Numbered from the stretch's first letter, positions 27,818 through 42,800 are shown. The stretch: DNA of 64,000 nucleotides from Sipunculus nudus (GCA_026874595.1 CM049309.1:71838926-71902925), one strand, 5' to 3'. Numbers and translations are program-made. Notes: generated by a model from the letters alone, not told the origin.

Positions 27818-30800
27818 CTGAAGATTAAAAAAAAAATGTTTAAATAAGCATTCATGTATTTTACATTAGTGATATTTTTTCTGACTTACATCTTTATCCA
27901 TAAGTGACTAAAAGTATTAGTTTTATAGACTTACAGGTATCCTGATATACTATGATACCTTGATGTGTTGAACTTGCCTGAGTTAACTACCCTACCCAGT
28001 TGAAATTTTATCAAAATTAAATTTAAAATTATTTAAATTATTACAAGTAAAATCTGCTTGTATTGAACCTTGTGTTTGTTGAAGTTTTCTATTACTTTCT
28101 ACATCTTTGACACAACAAGTTTGATTGTATTTACTATAAATATTGGTAGAGGTACAAGTATATCTACTATTTGCAGACTTACATCTTTATTAATATATTT
28201 CTAAAATAAAATATTGTACAAACATGCATGCTAAAATTTAAAATACATGTCAATAAAATGTCAAATTTTTCATTTCTTCAATAGTATTTACAACAGTAAC
28301 CAAATCATTTCACTTTTTCTTAATTTTATCAGGCTATTATATAATTTTATGAAGACAAATTAAGCATTTTACCAGGCAGGGCATACTTGCATGTTATGAA
28401 ATAACGGGAAGGTGGTTTTAGTGTGCTGTATTAGAAGATATAAGATGAAATGGCCATACTATTTAACAAAGCAAAAGAAGGAAAAGATAGAACTTCAGCA
28501 ACCACACTGAGAAAACGTTGAACCCCCATCTAAATCTACTCCTTCAGCAAATGATAGAGGTGACAGCTAAGGGAATGTTTAACTATGAGGCCTAAAGTTA
28601 AGGAGAAATTCAGAGGTGGCCAGACGTATCCGCATGAGGTGACATAACATGAAGGTGGCCAGACATACCTGTATGAGGTGATATAACATGAAGGTGGCCA
28701 GATGTACCTGTATGAGGTGATATAACATGAGGGTAGCCAGAGGTACCTGTATGAGGTAATACAACATGAAGGTGGCCAGATGTACCTGTATGAGGTGATA
28801 TAACATGAGGGTAGCCAGAGGTACCTGTATGAGGTAATACAACATGAAGGTGGCCAGATGTACCTGTATGAGGTGATATCACATGAAAGTAGCCAGACAT
28901 ACTAGTATGAGGTGATATAACATGAAGTTGGCCAGACGTACCTGTATGAGGTGATATAACATGAAAGTGGCCAGACGTACCTGTATGAGGTAATATAACA
29001 TGAAGGTGGCCAGACGTACCTATATGAAGTGATATAACATGAAGGTGGACATATATACCTGTATGAGGTGATATAACATGAAGGTGGCCAGATGTACCTG
29101 TATGAGGTGATATAACATGAAGGTGGCCGGATGTACCTGTATGAGGTGATATAACATGAAGGTTGCCAGACGTACCTGTATGAGGTGATATAACATGAAG
29201 GTGGCCAGACATACCTGTATGAGGTGATATAACATGAAGGTGGCCATGCCGGCTCCTCGCCACTCCGGACGGCTGAAGATAAAGGAGATGTAAGCCTCGT
29301 TGTACTTCACGTCAGGGACCATAAAAGCAAACCCTACCACTAGTTTCCTTTGAAGAGAAACAAGAAATTGGTTTTCATAGCAAGGCTCTTACAACTTTGA
29401 ATATTAATAAGACAAAGGACTGGCTTTATTACTGTTGAATTTACAAGAGTTATGTTGTCTTCAAAAGATATTTGATCTGAAACTCAACTTATCAGACTCT
29501 GGTTTTTAGTGGTTTATCAGTTTATCTTTGACGTGTGCTGATTAATCGATTAAATCAATGATTGGTCATTTTCTTTCAAAATCGATTTAATTGATTGCAT
29601 TTTGCATAATCTACTGAAAATGATTATGTATGCACATGCAAAGGATCTAATCCTATCAGAGATATACAAACACAGTAAAGTAAAGAACAGCATCAAAACA
29701 GAACCTTGTACAGCCAACAATTATCTGACAGAAAGTCGACCTTGGTTGAGGGTGGATTGATGGTTTAATTGTGAATACAGATATACATGTCAGACTATTT
29801 ACTGGGGTCAAAATTTTAGGTACTAGTATACAGCAGATTTCTAGTTAATAAAAAAAGAACATAAAATAATCAAATAATAATCAATCATCGGTCGTTTTTA
29901 TTTTTCAATCATTGATTATAATTTTAAAACCAATTCCTACCACTAGTTTATCTATTCTCCACCAGAGGGCAGCAAGTATACTAGAATATTCTCCATATCT
30001 GGGGAATATATTTTACCTAAGTCATGTGAGACTGTTAGCAACTTCATTCAAAACGTTATGAAGAGATTTTAATGGAATTTTATGGATGTACAGGGTAACA
30101 CACAATGAACTAGCTGTCAAATTAAGGAGGCAATGTGGATCGTCAAAATATATGTCAGTGTTTAAATGTTTTTTTAACATTGTGAGAAAGGGCAATTCAT
30201 TACCCCAGCTGAGGGCAGGATCATCATCATTAACTACTATTAAGGGAAACCTCGTGTAAATTTACAAATAAAAAGGTAAAAGTGTACCGCATGAGCAACC
30301 ACAGGTGTGATCTGAATTGAGCTACCTTTTTTCTGGTGAGCAAAACTGACCTGTTATGTAACCATTAAGTTAGTGAACCATGACACCATATGTACCATAG
30401 ACCAAAGTTGAATCAGGTACATTATTATTCTGGATTTGGTTATCTAGAATGTTGGCGGAGGTATGTGGTTTCTGGGTGCTCCATAGTAATTCATCAGGAG
30501 AATAATATTAACACACCTGTATTTGGAAAAGAAAATTATTATTGGACTATTATTATTTTTAAAGATAAATTAATGACATAGGGCTTAACAACAATCTTTA
30601 CAGCTAACATTTCATTCAATGAATTGCTCTGATGGACAAAGTTATAAACAACATGTACAAAATACTGACCTGTAGAGTACAACACAGCTAAAATCTGGAT
30701 ACTGCAGGCATTCAGACACTGAAAATGAAACAATATATATATTTATATATGTTAATATTGAAGTTCAAATATATTTATATATATGTATGTATGTATGTAT

Positions 30801-33800
30801 GATTTATGGTAAACTTCAAGCATCATACTAAACAAGTTTGTGGAAAATCTCAAGCACAGCTAAAAACACCTCTTAAAATTAGCAAGTTTTTTTATATGGA
30901 GTTAAAATAAGTTGCTGTCTGCTCTATAAATTCAGATTTTAATTATTTTGCACTTTTATAGACTATATGAAAACACCAGAGCCTCTCATGATCAGATATT
31001 TATGAAAGTATAAGTATTCTACTATGTGACTGTAATAAGCATGTAAAAATGTGAATGTTTGAAAAAAATATAAATTACAGGAAAAGGAATAAAGCTCAGA
31101 TGAGCTGAAGTATTGGCAGTTTTGCGGCTCACTAACTTTAAGCAATCTATCAGGTCTGAAACTATATCTGTTTTGGTGTGTGCCCTAATAACGGACATCC
31201 AGATGAACAGATAGACAAAGGACCATTGCTCAATCTCAGATGACTTAAAGTCAGCTGAGCTAAAAATGGTTGTTCTATGGTTTACTTTTTTTATATTTAC
31301 TCTTGCTGAAGTGAACCAGGCACCCTTTTTAAATCATGCATACATAAGAAGAGTGACTGCTCAGATGAAATGAATATTTTGATTAAGGTTTTAATAGTTT
31401 CAAGTTTTGCGTGAGGGCTTGGTTTTGTTTTGTTAAAAAGTATAGAAAGAAAAGTACCTTTACACATTAAAAAAACATTTCAAATGCTACAATAATGTGA
31501 TATACACTATATATCATCTAAACAGAGCAATATATAGTGAGGCATATCACCAAACTTTGATCTCTGGGTAACTTTAATATGTGGGTAATCTTAATCTGTG
31601 GGTACCTTTAATCTGTTGGTAACTTAATATGTGGGTAACCTTAATATATGGGTAACCTTAATATATGGGTAACTTTAATCTGCAGGTATCTTTAATCTAT
31701 AAGTAACTTTAATCTCTAGTGATTTTAATCTGTGACTTACTTTAATCTGTGGGTAACTTTAATATGTGTCACTTTAACCAGTAGGTAACTTTAATCTGTG
31801 GGTAACTTGTGGGTAATCTGTGAGTAGAAAGAGGGCAATGAACATTCCCTTTTGTTTTGAAGACAGACTGCCAAATAAAGGAGCTGCCACAGCCAACAAT
31901 TTTATGTCAGTAGGTCAGCCCGTGCAAATAAGAAATAAATAGGCTGCCAGTTCTTAGCATAAGCCACATAAATAAGAAATGAGTCTTGTTGACAGTGATG
32001 CAGGGTCTCATACATTTTGTGGTTTGATGTCCCATGACACCTTGACATCTGTCCAGATCTGAGTAATAAACAAGTATGGTGCCAAGCAGGTTGCTTCAAT
32101 CATATGTAAACATGATACATAACCCTCCACTGGTCAGGGAGGAGTAAAAAAAACACTGAACAACCAGACCTTTAGAGTGTCCTGGGTAGAGAGCAAATAC
32201 CTTCACCAAGGATGATCATTCAGGAAAAAGAAAGGAAAATTAATATGGCTTGAACAGGTCACCTTTACTGGAATTTAAACTCTGGCCATTATGGTGATGG
32301 GCTCACACACACTGTTCAATGGAAACAACAACTGATTGAAAATCTTCTGATTTCATAGCACGGTTTAGCTCTCTGACATTAGAGAGTCTATGACCAGCAT
32401 TCTGGCTGTCAGAGTCCCTTTACATCCTTCAACAAGGAACACACTTTAAGACTCTATGAGGATGCAAATATTTTCAAAATTTTTTAACAATGCTTCATGG
32501 CCTACAAGTACCAGTCACTTGACATAAACCAGTCCAAATGTTAGCTTTTTAGTATACTTTCTAACAACATCTACAATGAGCAAGAAAATTCATGTTATAA
32601 GTGCCTACTGAGTCATGTATCACAGCTTCTGATTTCACAGGGTTCTTATGGCAGCAATTCCTTAGCCTGTGTCCACCCTTCCACAAAGTTCAGAACTTTT
32701 GGAGACATTTTGCAGACAATCACACAAACAAACACGCACAAAGGTGAATACCTAACCTCCATCAATTATCATAATCAGGTAAAATCTAAAGACTTACAGT
32801 CTATACCAGGCCAGAAGAACTCTCTGCACAGTGCATTAATGGACGGGATGTGCTGAGGTCTCACATAGCAATAGTCTAGTGGAGCAGTGGGAGGTGGCTT
32901 CCACGTGGGATCATTCCTGTAAAAAAATAACAATTAAAATCATTAACATAGAAACAGAAAAAAATTACATCCAGCCATGTGTTATCATGTTACTATTATA
33001 CATAGTACTTCCATGCCTATGGTTTAATTATTAATTTATCTTTTTATACTGAGAAGCTGTGGTGTGAGAAAACATTTTGTACTGTTCACATTTAAAATGA
33101 AACACTGAAAAGAAGTAAAAGAGGGTAGACATTAAAGATAAAGCTTCTCTTAAGGGAATTTACAGGGCACCCTTTTTAATATGACATTATTATAAATAAA
33201 TGATCCTTTTTAAATCTCTCTGCTTTATGATCTCTGCTATGTTTATTAGAAGACATAGCCTGTGAGATAATTTTAATACCTACCTGTGTGGATAGGCTCT
33301 TATTTCAGCCAATAACCTTAGTTTAGGTGGCCTGCAGTCATAATCTCTTCTGATAAATGGTTTGAGAACTCTGCAATATATGGATATTTTAATCATAAGC
33401 ATAAAGTATGGTATTTTATCTGAATACATTCAAGTCTCAAAGACATAAATATACTATGGCCATCTTTACTTCAAACCTTATAAAAATCTAAAATTGATAA
33501 AATGGTCTCACCATCTTTCAACGGTTGTCTGCTTTTTTATGGAGTTTTGAGTAAAATAATTCTTTTTTAATGAGTTTTACCTGACTTTATGGCACTTGTG
33601 CAGAAAATTATCTCGATCACTTTTGGTGAAACAAGCACATATGCAAAAATGATCCCTGATGTGCTTTATGTTGGGGCCCAAACTGAGTTAATAAAGATAT
33701 CTGTGTAAAATATATTTGCTAAACACTGATTTTCCAAAAAGCTACAAGAAGAGAAGTAATTTAGCTAACCTGATAGATACATTGTTCTAAGTGAAAATAA

Positions 33801-36800
33801 GAGCTAATAAACAATAGTCCATCCCATGGCTTTATTCAGCAAGTTTTGAGAATATTCTTAACAAATATCTACCTGCCTAAAATATATGCAGATGTTTTGC
33901 TGATTTTGTGTAAAGTAATATTATTTCAAGTAAAAAGTATCTATTTGCAACTCAGTCACATTGATTAAGGTGATGGACCATGGGTGGTGTCTTTCCTGTA
34001 AAGTTAAACAGTAAGTTTTTCAATGTCTATGGTTCTGAGAAAATTTATAAGACAATAAAGAAATCACAAAGTAGGTCACATATGACATTGAATGTCTGAT
34101 GTCATCATCTGGACTGGTTTGTATATTTTTCAGTTCATCAGTGATGATTATGTTGAAAACATTGATGACTGTTCTGTCATATTTTGAATTATATTTCTCA
34201 TAGAAATTCAGTGCAAGTAAGACATTTTTTACCTAGGCAGTAGGCAGCTAATAGCTCCTGCAGCCTTAAGGACATTAACTTTTACAATGTCTCACATGTA
34301 TAACATATTATCCCCGAAAATCATGCGGACAAGTTATTGGGACAGACCAGCACCGAAATATCTGGGTTTGCAAAAAACAAAGAGTGACCAAGTATGGATA
34401 AAATCAAAGACAAAAAGTCAAATTTACTTTTGGTGTTCTGGATGGCAAACAAGAAAACATCTATCCTGTATTTTGAAATTTGTGCTTATTTTGTCATTCC
34501 AGGTTAACCACAGCAGAGCTGCTCCAGTGTACACCACACCTACCTGGACGTGTAGGGACTGATGATACTGTTGAGTTGGTCCTCCTCAGTGCCTACCAGA
34601 CGAGTCATAAATGACACATACTGCCCTCCAGCACCTGGTGCATAAACACCTGTCTGTATAAAAAAACACACCAACATAATCTGCTGTTTTTCTTTTGGAA
34701 TTATAATACATTTCTTGTTAGTACACAAATGGTGGAAAAGCCGGACTTCATTCCACAAAATGAAGATTTAGTGTCAAACACCTTTCTCCAGGGTAAAAGG
34801 AAGAACATTTTTGCCACAATTATTTTTGTAGTTTTTGAAAATTCATAAAATAAATATTTCATTGTGTTAATGTATCTTATTCATTATTATGTATACATTT
34901 TGTTGAGAAAAAAAAGGTTTTCTCATTTGTTTTATATGGTTGATCTCAGATGACATGGTGTATTGGTGTGCTATAAGCCTGTTCTTGGATAATATGATGA
35001 TCATATGAAAATAGTAGGGGTGTGACAAGGCAACGAATAGTCAATGTATTGAACTGCAACCCTTGATTAAATTGTAATCGATTCATAACCTCTGAATCAA
35101 TTTGTTTTGATTATTACTTTTCTGTATGTACCATCCCATATATTAGATCATGAATTTCCAGGCATTCCACTGTGCTTTCGATACAGACATGGAATAAATG
35201 AGTGAAGAAATGATAAATCTCAACAAACAATGACTAAATGATAACACTGATGTTGGGAGCTCTTGAAAAGGATAAAAGACTCCAGAAATAATCACCAATG
35301 GTCTAGGAATGCAGTGAGTCATCAGTTAACAATACATCTCTGTGAAATATTTACTCTTTGTGACTTGCATATACAACCAGTGATGTTGAGTCCATGCTAT
35401 CTGAGTCTGAGTGCAAGTCCAAGTCCAGGCCACTGAAATCCAAGTCAAAAGATTCGAGTCCAAGTCCATTCTCTTTTAGTTTATGTCATTTGGAACCCAA
35501 GTCAAAGTCATAGTCAAATACAAATCTCTTTATAAAGAGAAATTTAACAGGGAAATTTGAGATTATCAGGTGTGTTTTAGGTTAATTTTTAAACAGGCTT
35601 TTCACTTAAATGTGTACTTACATTTATCTCCCAATGCAGAGCTAATGTTTGGTCTATATAGTTTTTTTGTCATATCATTAATCTGCACATGTATACAAGT
35701 CCATAGTATTTGGAAGAGCTTTGCTTTTTCTACTGGACTAAGATGGAAATGGCCCGATTAATTGAGTCCTTACCTCTGAATCTGAGTACAAGTTCAAGTC
35801 CAATGCCCTCAAGTCCAAGTCAGAGTCACTGTAAGTCCAAGTCAGGATTCGAGTCCTACATCAAGCAGCATTTGAAAAAATAGGTGTGTTTCCATGTGGG
35901 TGTATGTGTGAACTGGAAACGTATACATTTATATACAGTGGATCAAGCAGGCCTTCCAAAAAAAGATGGTGAAATGACATCATTTTGCCCTGAATCCCTG
36001 AGTTCAAGCAGACCCTATGCATGAAAATCACTCCTGTGGCAATTTTCATGCATATACACACATACGCTGACAGACATATGGAAACAGCTCAGTTACAAAA
36101 TCATATGAGTAGTTTTTCGTGCATATACTCGCACATGGAAATGCTTCACTGAATACAACAAAGGATACTGTCACAGTTAATGACTTTCTGGTATTCTTTA
36201 CCTGATAACGATCCAAGACCTGTTGACCTCTGTTTATTTTACTAGGACTTGACATTTGGTTCGGCATTTCCTACAAAAAAGAAAGATGTTTATCTTCCAA
36301 GGTGTTCTGATATGTGTATGCTTTCATCAATTTTAATAATGCAATGAAATATAAAAAACACTATAAAGCAGCTTTCCAACTGCCATAAATATTCAATGTA
36401 TTTTATTGCAGACAATTTAATGTTAAAAACCGTCCCTTGATATTCAACCATGGGTCATTCAAATTTTCTAATCTGTGAAAAAAAACAAAGTTGAAAATTT
36501 AACCATATGACAGATATGGACAGATATATAAAAAAAGGGAAATAAATTGTAGCTTAATAAATAAGGTTATGAAGGCATATAAACACTCAAAATGTGTATT
36601 ATCTCATGCTTTTAGTTGATTTTGGGCAAATACAAAAGTTTCCAAGCTAAAAATTCCCTGCACTTGAGCTAACTATCTCAAATACACCTGTTTTAAACCT
36701 TTTTTTGGTTTTGTTTGTGAGTAAACACCACACACATGTATCTGCCAACCATAAGATCTTGCAACAATACCATAACAAGAAGAAACATGGGAAACACAGA

Positions 36801-39800
36801 AGAAACACTGGTTTTAAGATGTAAATCTTGCTTTGTGATGTTCAGCGGTATTGCCATTCAGGTGGCTTGTGCTATTGTTTGTTTTGCGCCTTTGATTGTG
36901 CCAAATGCAGGCTTATTTTCACTTTTGGGTAACAGTAAGCAAATGGTTTTAGAAGGGAATATTGGCAGAAACAGCAATATATATATATATATATATATAA
37001 ATATATATATATATCACAACACATTGCATGTACATTAGCATCCTATTATCTGAATAAGTCCCTTTAACTTTATATATGTTTCTTTGATAGAGACCTTCAA
37101 CTGAATCATAAAAGAAATGAAGGGACTTCATTTTATGGTTACGTGTATGTCTAATGTCTAGACTAGGCAAATATGAATCTGACTGATGATGTCTTTCTGA
37201 TCTTTTATAATAAGCACACACATTAACTAAGACCACATTCCTACCTGTCTCAGGTATCCCTGGTCCTCTATAAACTTGTTGACAGCTGCATCAAGGTCAA
37301 ACACCTTCCTGTTGTGATCTCTCTTTTGCTGAAAAAAAACCAGAATAAAACCTGACAGAAAGTACACTGCTCATACAGCAGTAATACACTGCTCTCATTC
37401 TAGATCTCCTTCATTTTAACTGCCGCAGGTAGGGGACTTATAGGGGTTGACAAGTTTTTTTTGTATCAAAAATTGTTTTGAAATTTTTTTTTTGTGGGTG
37501 GACATTCTTAGGTCTCCCAGAGTGCCAATCTATCAAATACAAATTTGTTGGTCTTTTTTTCCTTTTCTTCAGTCCATGATTGCACTAGATCTCAGATAAG
37601 GCTGATTTTCAAAAACTATCCTTTGGGCACAATATGAGTCATAAGTGACAGATTTGCACCTGATATTTGTCTTTGATGTTGACATAATTTCTGAGGTTTC
37701 TGCTGGCATCCAGGATGGGAGTTTCTAATGATTGTTCAGTGATTGCAAACATCTGCTTCAATCAGTCTTTTTGTCCTTACCTGTCTTACAATCAGTTTCC
37801 TCTTCAGTTGGTTAAACCTGATATCACCAGGGGGTGCCACATCTGCCAGCAATCTTATTTTCTTAAGCAACATCTGTTCTTCATACAAACTTAAGGGAAC
37901 ACACCTGAATAATTGATAAAATTACATATGTCAAACAAGCTGACCCCTAAATATATATATTTTGCATCTCAATTAGAATATTTTCTTAAACAACAGCCTT
38001 AAATAACTGACCTATCTTAAAAAAAATACAAAAGAATAATCTTATGTCATAGGCCTAAAGTTAACATGTACAAGAGAAAAAGACTACAGCATATCAACTG
38101 CTTGTCTTTAATATCTGATCCTTGACATTTAATAATCTGCATTAACACTAACACCATCCAATGACCCAATCATGAAGCCTTAAGCAAGTAAGGTTTAGGA
38201 AAAATAAACAGATCAAAAGATGACATCTTTATTCAAAGTCTCATCACCTATACCCCGTAATACAAAGACAAATGCTGTATCTGTATCATCTGATGTCCAT
38301 ATAAAAATATGTTTATGAATTGCATATTTTAGGATTCATTGGAAAGTGAAGTGCAGCATTTAAAACAGTCTCTCAGCGCCATGCATAGCAACAATGTTGA
38401 AATGATAACATTAAGAAATAAGTTAAAACAGCATCTGATTTGCTAATTGTTGAGAAATAAATTTATGGTTTGGAAATATTTTTTTGAATGAATAAGCTTA
38501 TTCACATTTCCAAACACAAGGAAAAATTCATTTTGGGACCGGAATCATAATATATGTATCATATTGTGATGAAAGTATCATGGCATGTATTATGTAGTGA
38601 GATAAAAAACCTGTTCCCATTATCCCAACTGAGTAAAAAAAAAAAAACAGGGAGTCCAAAAAATATAATGGAATTTTGTACCAAAAGGTCACAAAAACTG
38701 GACAAATCATTACATGTATGGGCAAAAGTGATATCAGGGAGGTACTGGCCATGGGAACATGGTTCACAGGTCATTTTTATGAATAAAATATACATTTAGT
38801 AATATTTGGGTGGCAAACTGCTGCTCAGCCCATGCGCTTTGTAATCTTACAGCCTGCCACCAGATGTGGAAATTGGTTGCTGTTTTCTATTAAGAGGCTT
38901 AAAATAAAATGTGATTCCATGTACCGATAGATGTAACTCATTGCTAGCTCTTATCACTATAGCTCTGTAAAGTCTGTAAGGTGAATCCCTGATATTTGCA
39001 TAGGGCTTCACAAGACACTTTGAGGATCTGATGATTCCCCCTGCATTTGCATATCAGGCTGTCACGCCTCATGTGAGTGGCATTTTTGCTATGAGAACAT
39101 CAACAACGGTCCCATTGGCAACAGACAGCTCAACCCACTTGGTAACATTCGCATTGAAATCCATACATGGAACTTCGTGTCCTATGATATATCTCTGCTG
39201 TACAAACATTTCGGTCCATGGGCCAAATGTAAGTGCATTGTAGACACTATCGCAACAATTTTGTAACAATAGGTCCAGTTGAATTCCCTCAGCTGAGATG
39301 ACAGGAGCAGCTAGTAGCATTCGTGTGAACCCATGTAATGGTTCCCTAAGCCAACGACAAGTTGCCAATAGGTAAATCTGTGTGATTGTTTCAGCCACTA
39401 GGTACATGTATTACATTTTGACTGCCTTCATCATGTGTACACCTGAATATCTCACACTGACTGGTTGAGCCAGAGTTTGTTACATTTTGCTTAAACAGGC
39501 CCACTTTGTCTGATAAATGTTAATACTGAGGCTGAGGGTTATAGTGTTGAAAGTCTTGCCGAACTCAGCATAGGCGAGGGCCTAAAAATAATAAGACTAA
39601 TTAAATGGGAATATTAGTAGTCAACTGGAAGCCCCAACTAGGTGATGACTGAATGAACAATGTTGGTTTTGAAAGAGATTCTGGGAAAGACCACCAATTA
39701 CTGCTGATGTCACTTGAAAGTCCTTAGTTCAGCGAGGCAGTGATGTGTGGCACATACAGTCCCATAACCAGTTGAGTTTACCAGTCGAAGAAATAGTCAC

Positions 39801-42800
39801 CCAGAGAGCAGTACTTTAGTTATATAATTTGCCGTGATGTGGCAGTACCTGTTCTAAGCTTTGCGACAGAGCAAAGTAAGTTTGATGGCTCTTTTAGTTG
39901 GAGGATTATGTTTTAACCATATAATAGACTGGGCCAGTCTACCCTACCCAGGTGCACAGTGAATCAGACCTCACCTGACAGGTTTCGGTTTGTTCTCTTC
40001 ATCCTCCTCAGCTCTCATCCCCATCATTTTCCGCCTCCTCTTCTGTGCCTCATGCTCAGCATCTTCCACCTCATCTTCATCTGATGATGAGCTGCTCTCA
40101 GACTCCACAGAGCTGCTGACAGCCCCCTGGTCTCCATCATTAACTGCTGGATGGGGCTGCTGCTGGGGTGATGCTGTCACTGCCTCATCTTCCTCCTCAT
40201 CCTCTGAGATGCTGGGTTCTTCTGGTGGCTCCTCTTTTATGGGACGCATCTCCAATAAAACAGCTGTGTCTTCTGAAGCTTCAGCCTCCACTGATGCTGA
40301 ACCTGCCAACACGGACATACACATATGAATAGAGTGGTACCTGCTTTGAGGGACCATCTTTTTCCCCCTAAGAAACATAATACGTGATTGCAGATAGTCA
40401 TTTGGCCAAAGCATGTGAAAACTGGTCATCACTTACATCTTGTTACAGTCTCTTGATTCAGAAAAATGACCAAAGATGGCAGTGTCTGAGCAAAAATCAC
40501 AGTATTTACAAAATTACTCAGTTACATCAGTTTTATATTTTTATCAATGTTTTTATTTTTTTTCAAACATTGGAATAAAGATATTTGGTTAATTTATATA
40601 TGTGTTATTCCTCAATATTTTTTCATAATTACAGTTAAACACTTGGATAAGTATCATAATAAAACATACTTGGTAAACCAGCAATAAGGTCATCCACTGA
40701 AGGTAGCGGGTCATAGATCAAAGGACCTCCATGTGTATCTGGACTCAATGCACAGGGGTCAACTTCAAGGTCATCATCACTTTCAAAATGTTGAATGGGA
40801 ATCAACTCATCTAGGGGCTCTGAAATACATACAAATGCTTGGTATATATAGTTCTGGAACAGTACAAATTATAAACCTATCTACAGTCCCTATACCATAT
40901 AATTGTTATAAATTACCATCTAAACATTACTGAATGAATGTTGTGAACTTATTTTCACTATCTGCTAGAGCTGGTTTGGTTCAACCTACCTATCTTCAGC
41001 TTTGAGGGTACAGTGCCTCAATAATGGGTAGAGTAGTTGTCTCTGCAACAGGGGCTTAATTACATTGAATGTATAACTGTAAGCCTGGCCATCATGTAAA
41101 TCAGTGGGGCGCCCTGTGACCTTGACATTTGACCTTGTGATGTCAAAATCAACAGGCTTCTTTCCCTCTTGATAGGTGAGCCATAAGTGAAATATGAAAG
41201 ATTTTCAATGATAACTAGCTTGAAATGTGTCCACAAGCTTTTTCAGGAAGAGGGTTGAGTGACCTTGAGTGATCTTTGACCTCATTAACATGAAAGATGC
41301 CTTTGGACCCCACCTTAAACGAAGCATGTATTACCTCTCTTTATAAAAGTGTCCTCTTGTATGGCAGCTTCAACTTTAACTGTGATACCACTAACTGGAA
41401 CTGGATTTGTGTTTGTCCTCTCAAAGTCAGACAGTTCATCTGCAGGTTCTGAACATGATGGAACAGCGATTTCCGGTTGAGCAGATGTCTGAAAATAGTA
41501 GTCAATTTTTCAATAAAAAGTGCTGCAACATGGTTATATTACCATGGAGCATGATTTTTTTTCTGCTTTGAAAAGAAATACCCAGTGAAATTCAGTCAAT
41601 GACCACCCTGCTAACATGACCACCACACTTGTAACCACCACATTATGATGACTGTTTTTTTATAATTAAGTTTAAATAAAACAAGAATACGGGAAGTCGA
41701 CAAGCGACTACGTGTATCTGCCAAAATCAGAGTGGGACAGGTGAAGTGAGGCATGGATTGAGTGACAAGGGGAAATAGAGTGAGCTGTGTTGCATATTAG
41801 CATGGATGTCTGCAGCCGAAATGTGTATGCAAGTTGCGCCACCTACCACAAAATCCAGAAAGCTGTCAAAATTGTATACATATCCAAAAAGTCAAACCAC
41901 TGCCGAGATATGAGTGATTTTATCCCACGGCAGACAAACAGATGGACCCTGTGCAAAAATGGTTGCAGGTGGTGCCACCAGTTTTGCTTATGATAAAGAG
42001 CTATGTGAGATCTATACACATGCAAAATTTTGGAACAATCAGTCAAATGGTTCACGAGATATGAGCTTGGATGTCTGCAGCATAACCATGAATGTAGGTG
42101 GCGCCACCTGTCATAAAATCAAGAAAGCTGTCAAGGATGTATAAACATGCAAAATGGATAAGTCCAACCAATGCAGAGATATGAGTGATTTTATCCCAAG
42201 GCAGATGAACAGATGGACGCTGTGCAAAAATGATTGCAGGTGGCGCCACCATTTTTTATGTATGTTATAAAGCTATCCAAGGGCTACATTTGTGCAATTT
42301 TTTTTCCCTGATCGGTCAAACGGTTCCCGAGATATGTGGGTTAATGTGTCAAAACAGACGCACAGATGGACACATTGGAGAGAGGAAAGGTCAGAGGTCA
42401 ACACAAAATATTTTGGCACCAGTTCACATGTGACTCAATAATCGTGTAAAGTTTTGGAAAAATCTGTCCAGTGGTCTCAGAGTTCTATTCCGGAAACGAA
42501 CGTGGCGGTGGCGGAACCTGGTAAAAAATGTAGTATCCGCAAAACTTTGTTTTGGCGGATACAATTAAGAAAATTCTCAACTGAAGGACATGCGTTTGTG
42601 AGTTTGTGAAGCTATAGAGTTTGTATCATGTTTAAACCGATCGAAATGGTGTGCTTGTAGTTCTTGTTTGACCAAGTAGGTCATGTGACTATAAGTGGCT
42701 GCAGATCAGGGCAGTATACGGCAAGGGTCAGGCTGGCAGTACTGGATGTTGATGACCTCACTGACCTTTGTTTTGATATCAGTGGGTTTTACACTGTGAA

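Noticed and set aside
28610-29263. 217-codon minus-strand frame with repeated GHLHVISPHTGTS
   Set aside because: It is another frame of the 39-bp array. All three frames stay open because the unit has no stop, so it is not a separate gene. The KAT14 frame is the meaningful one.
39990-40328. 112-codon plus-strand serine-rich frame
   Set aside because: It is the antisense shadow of KAT14 exon 9, whose acidic codons read as Ser/Ala on the other strand.
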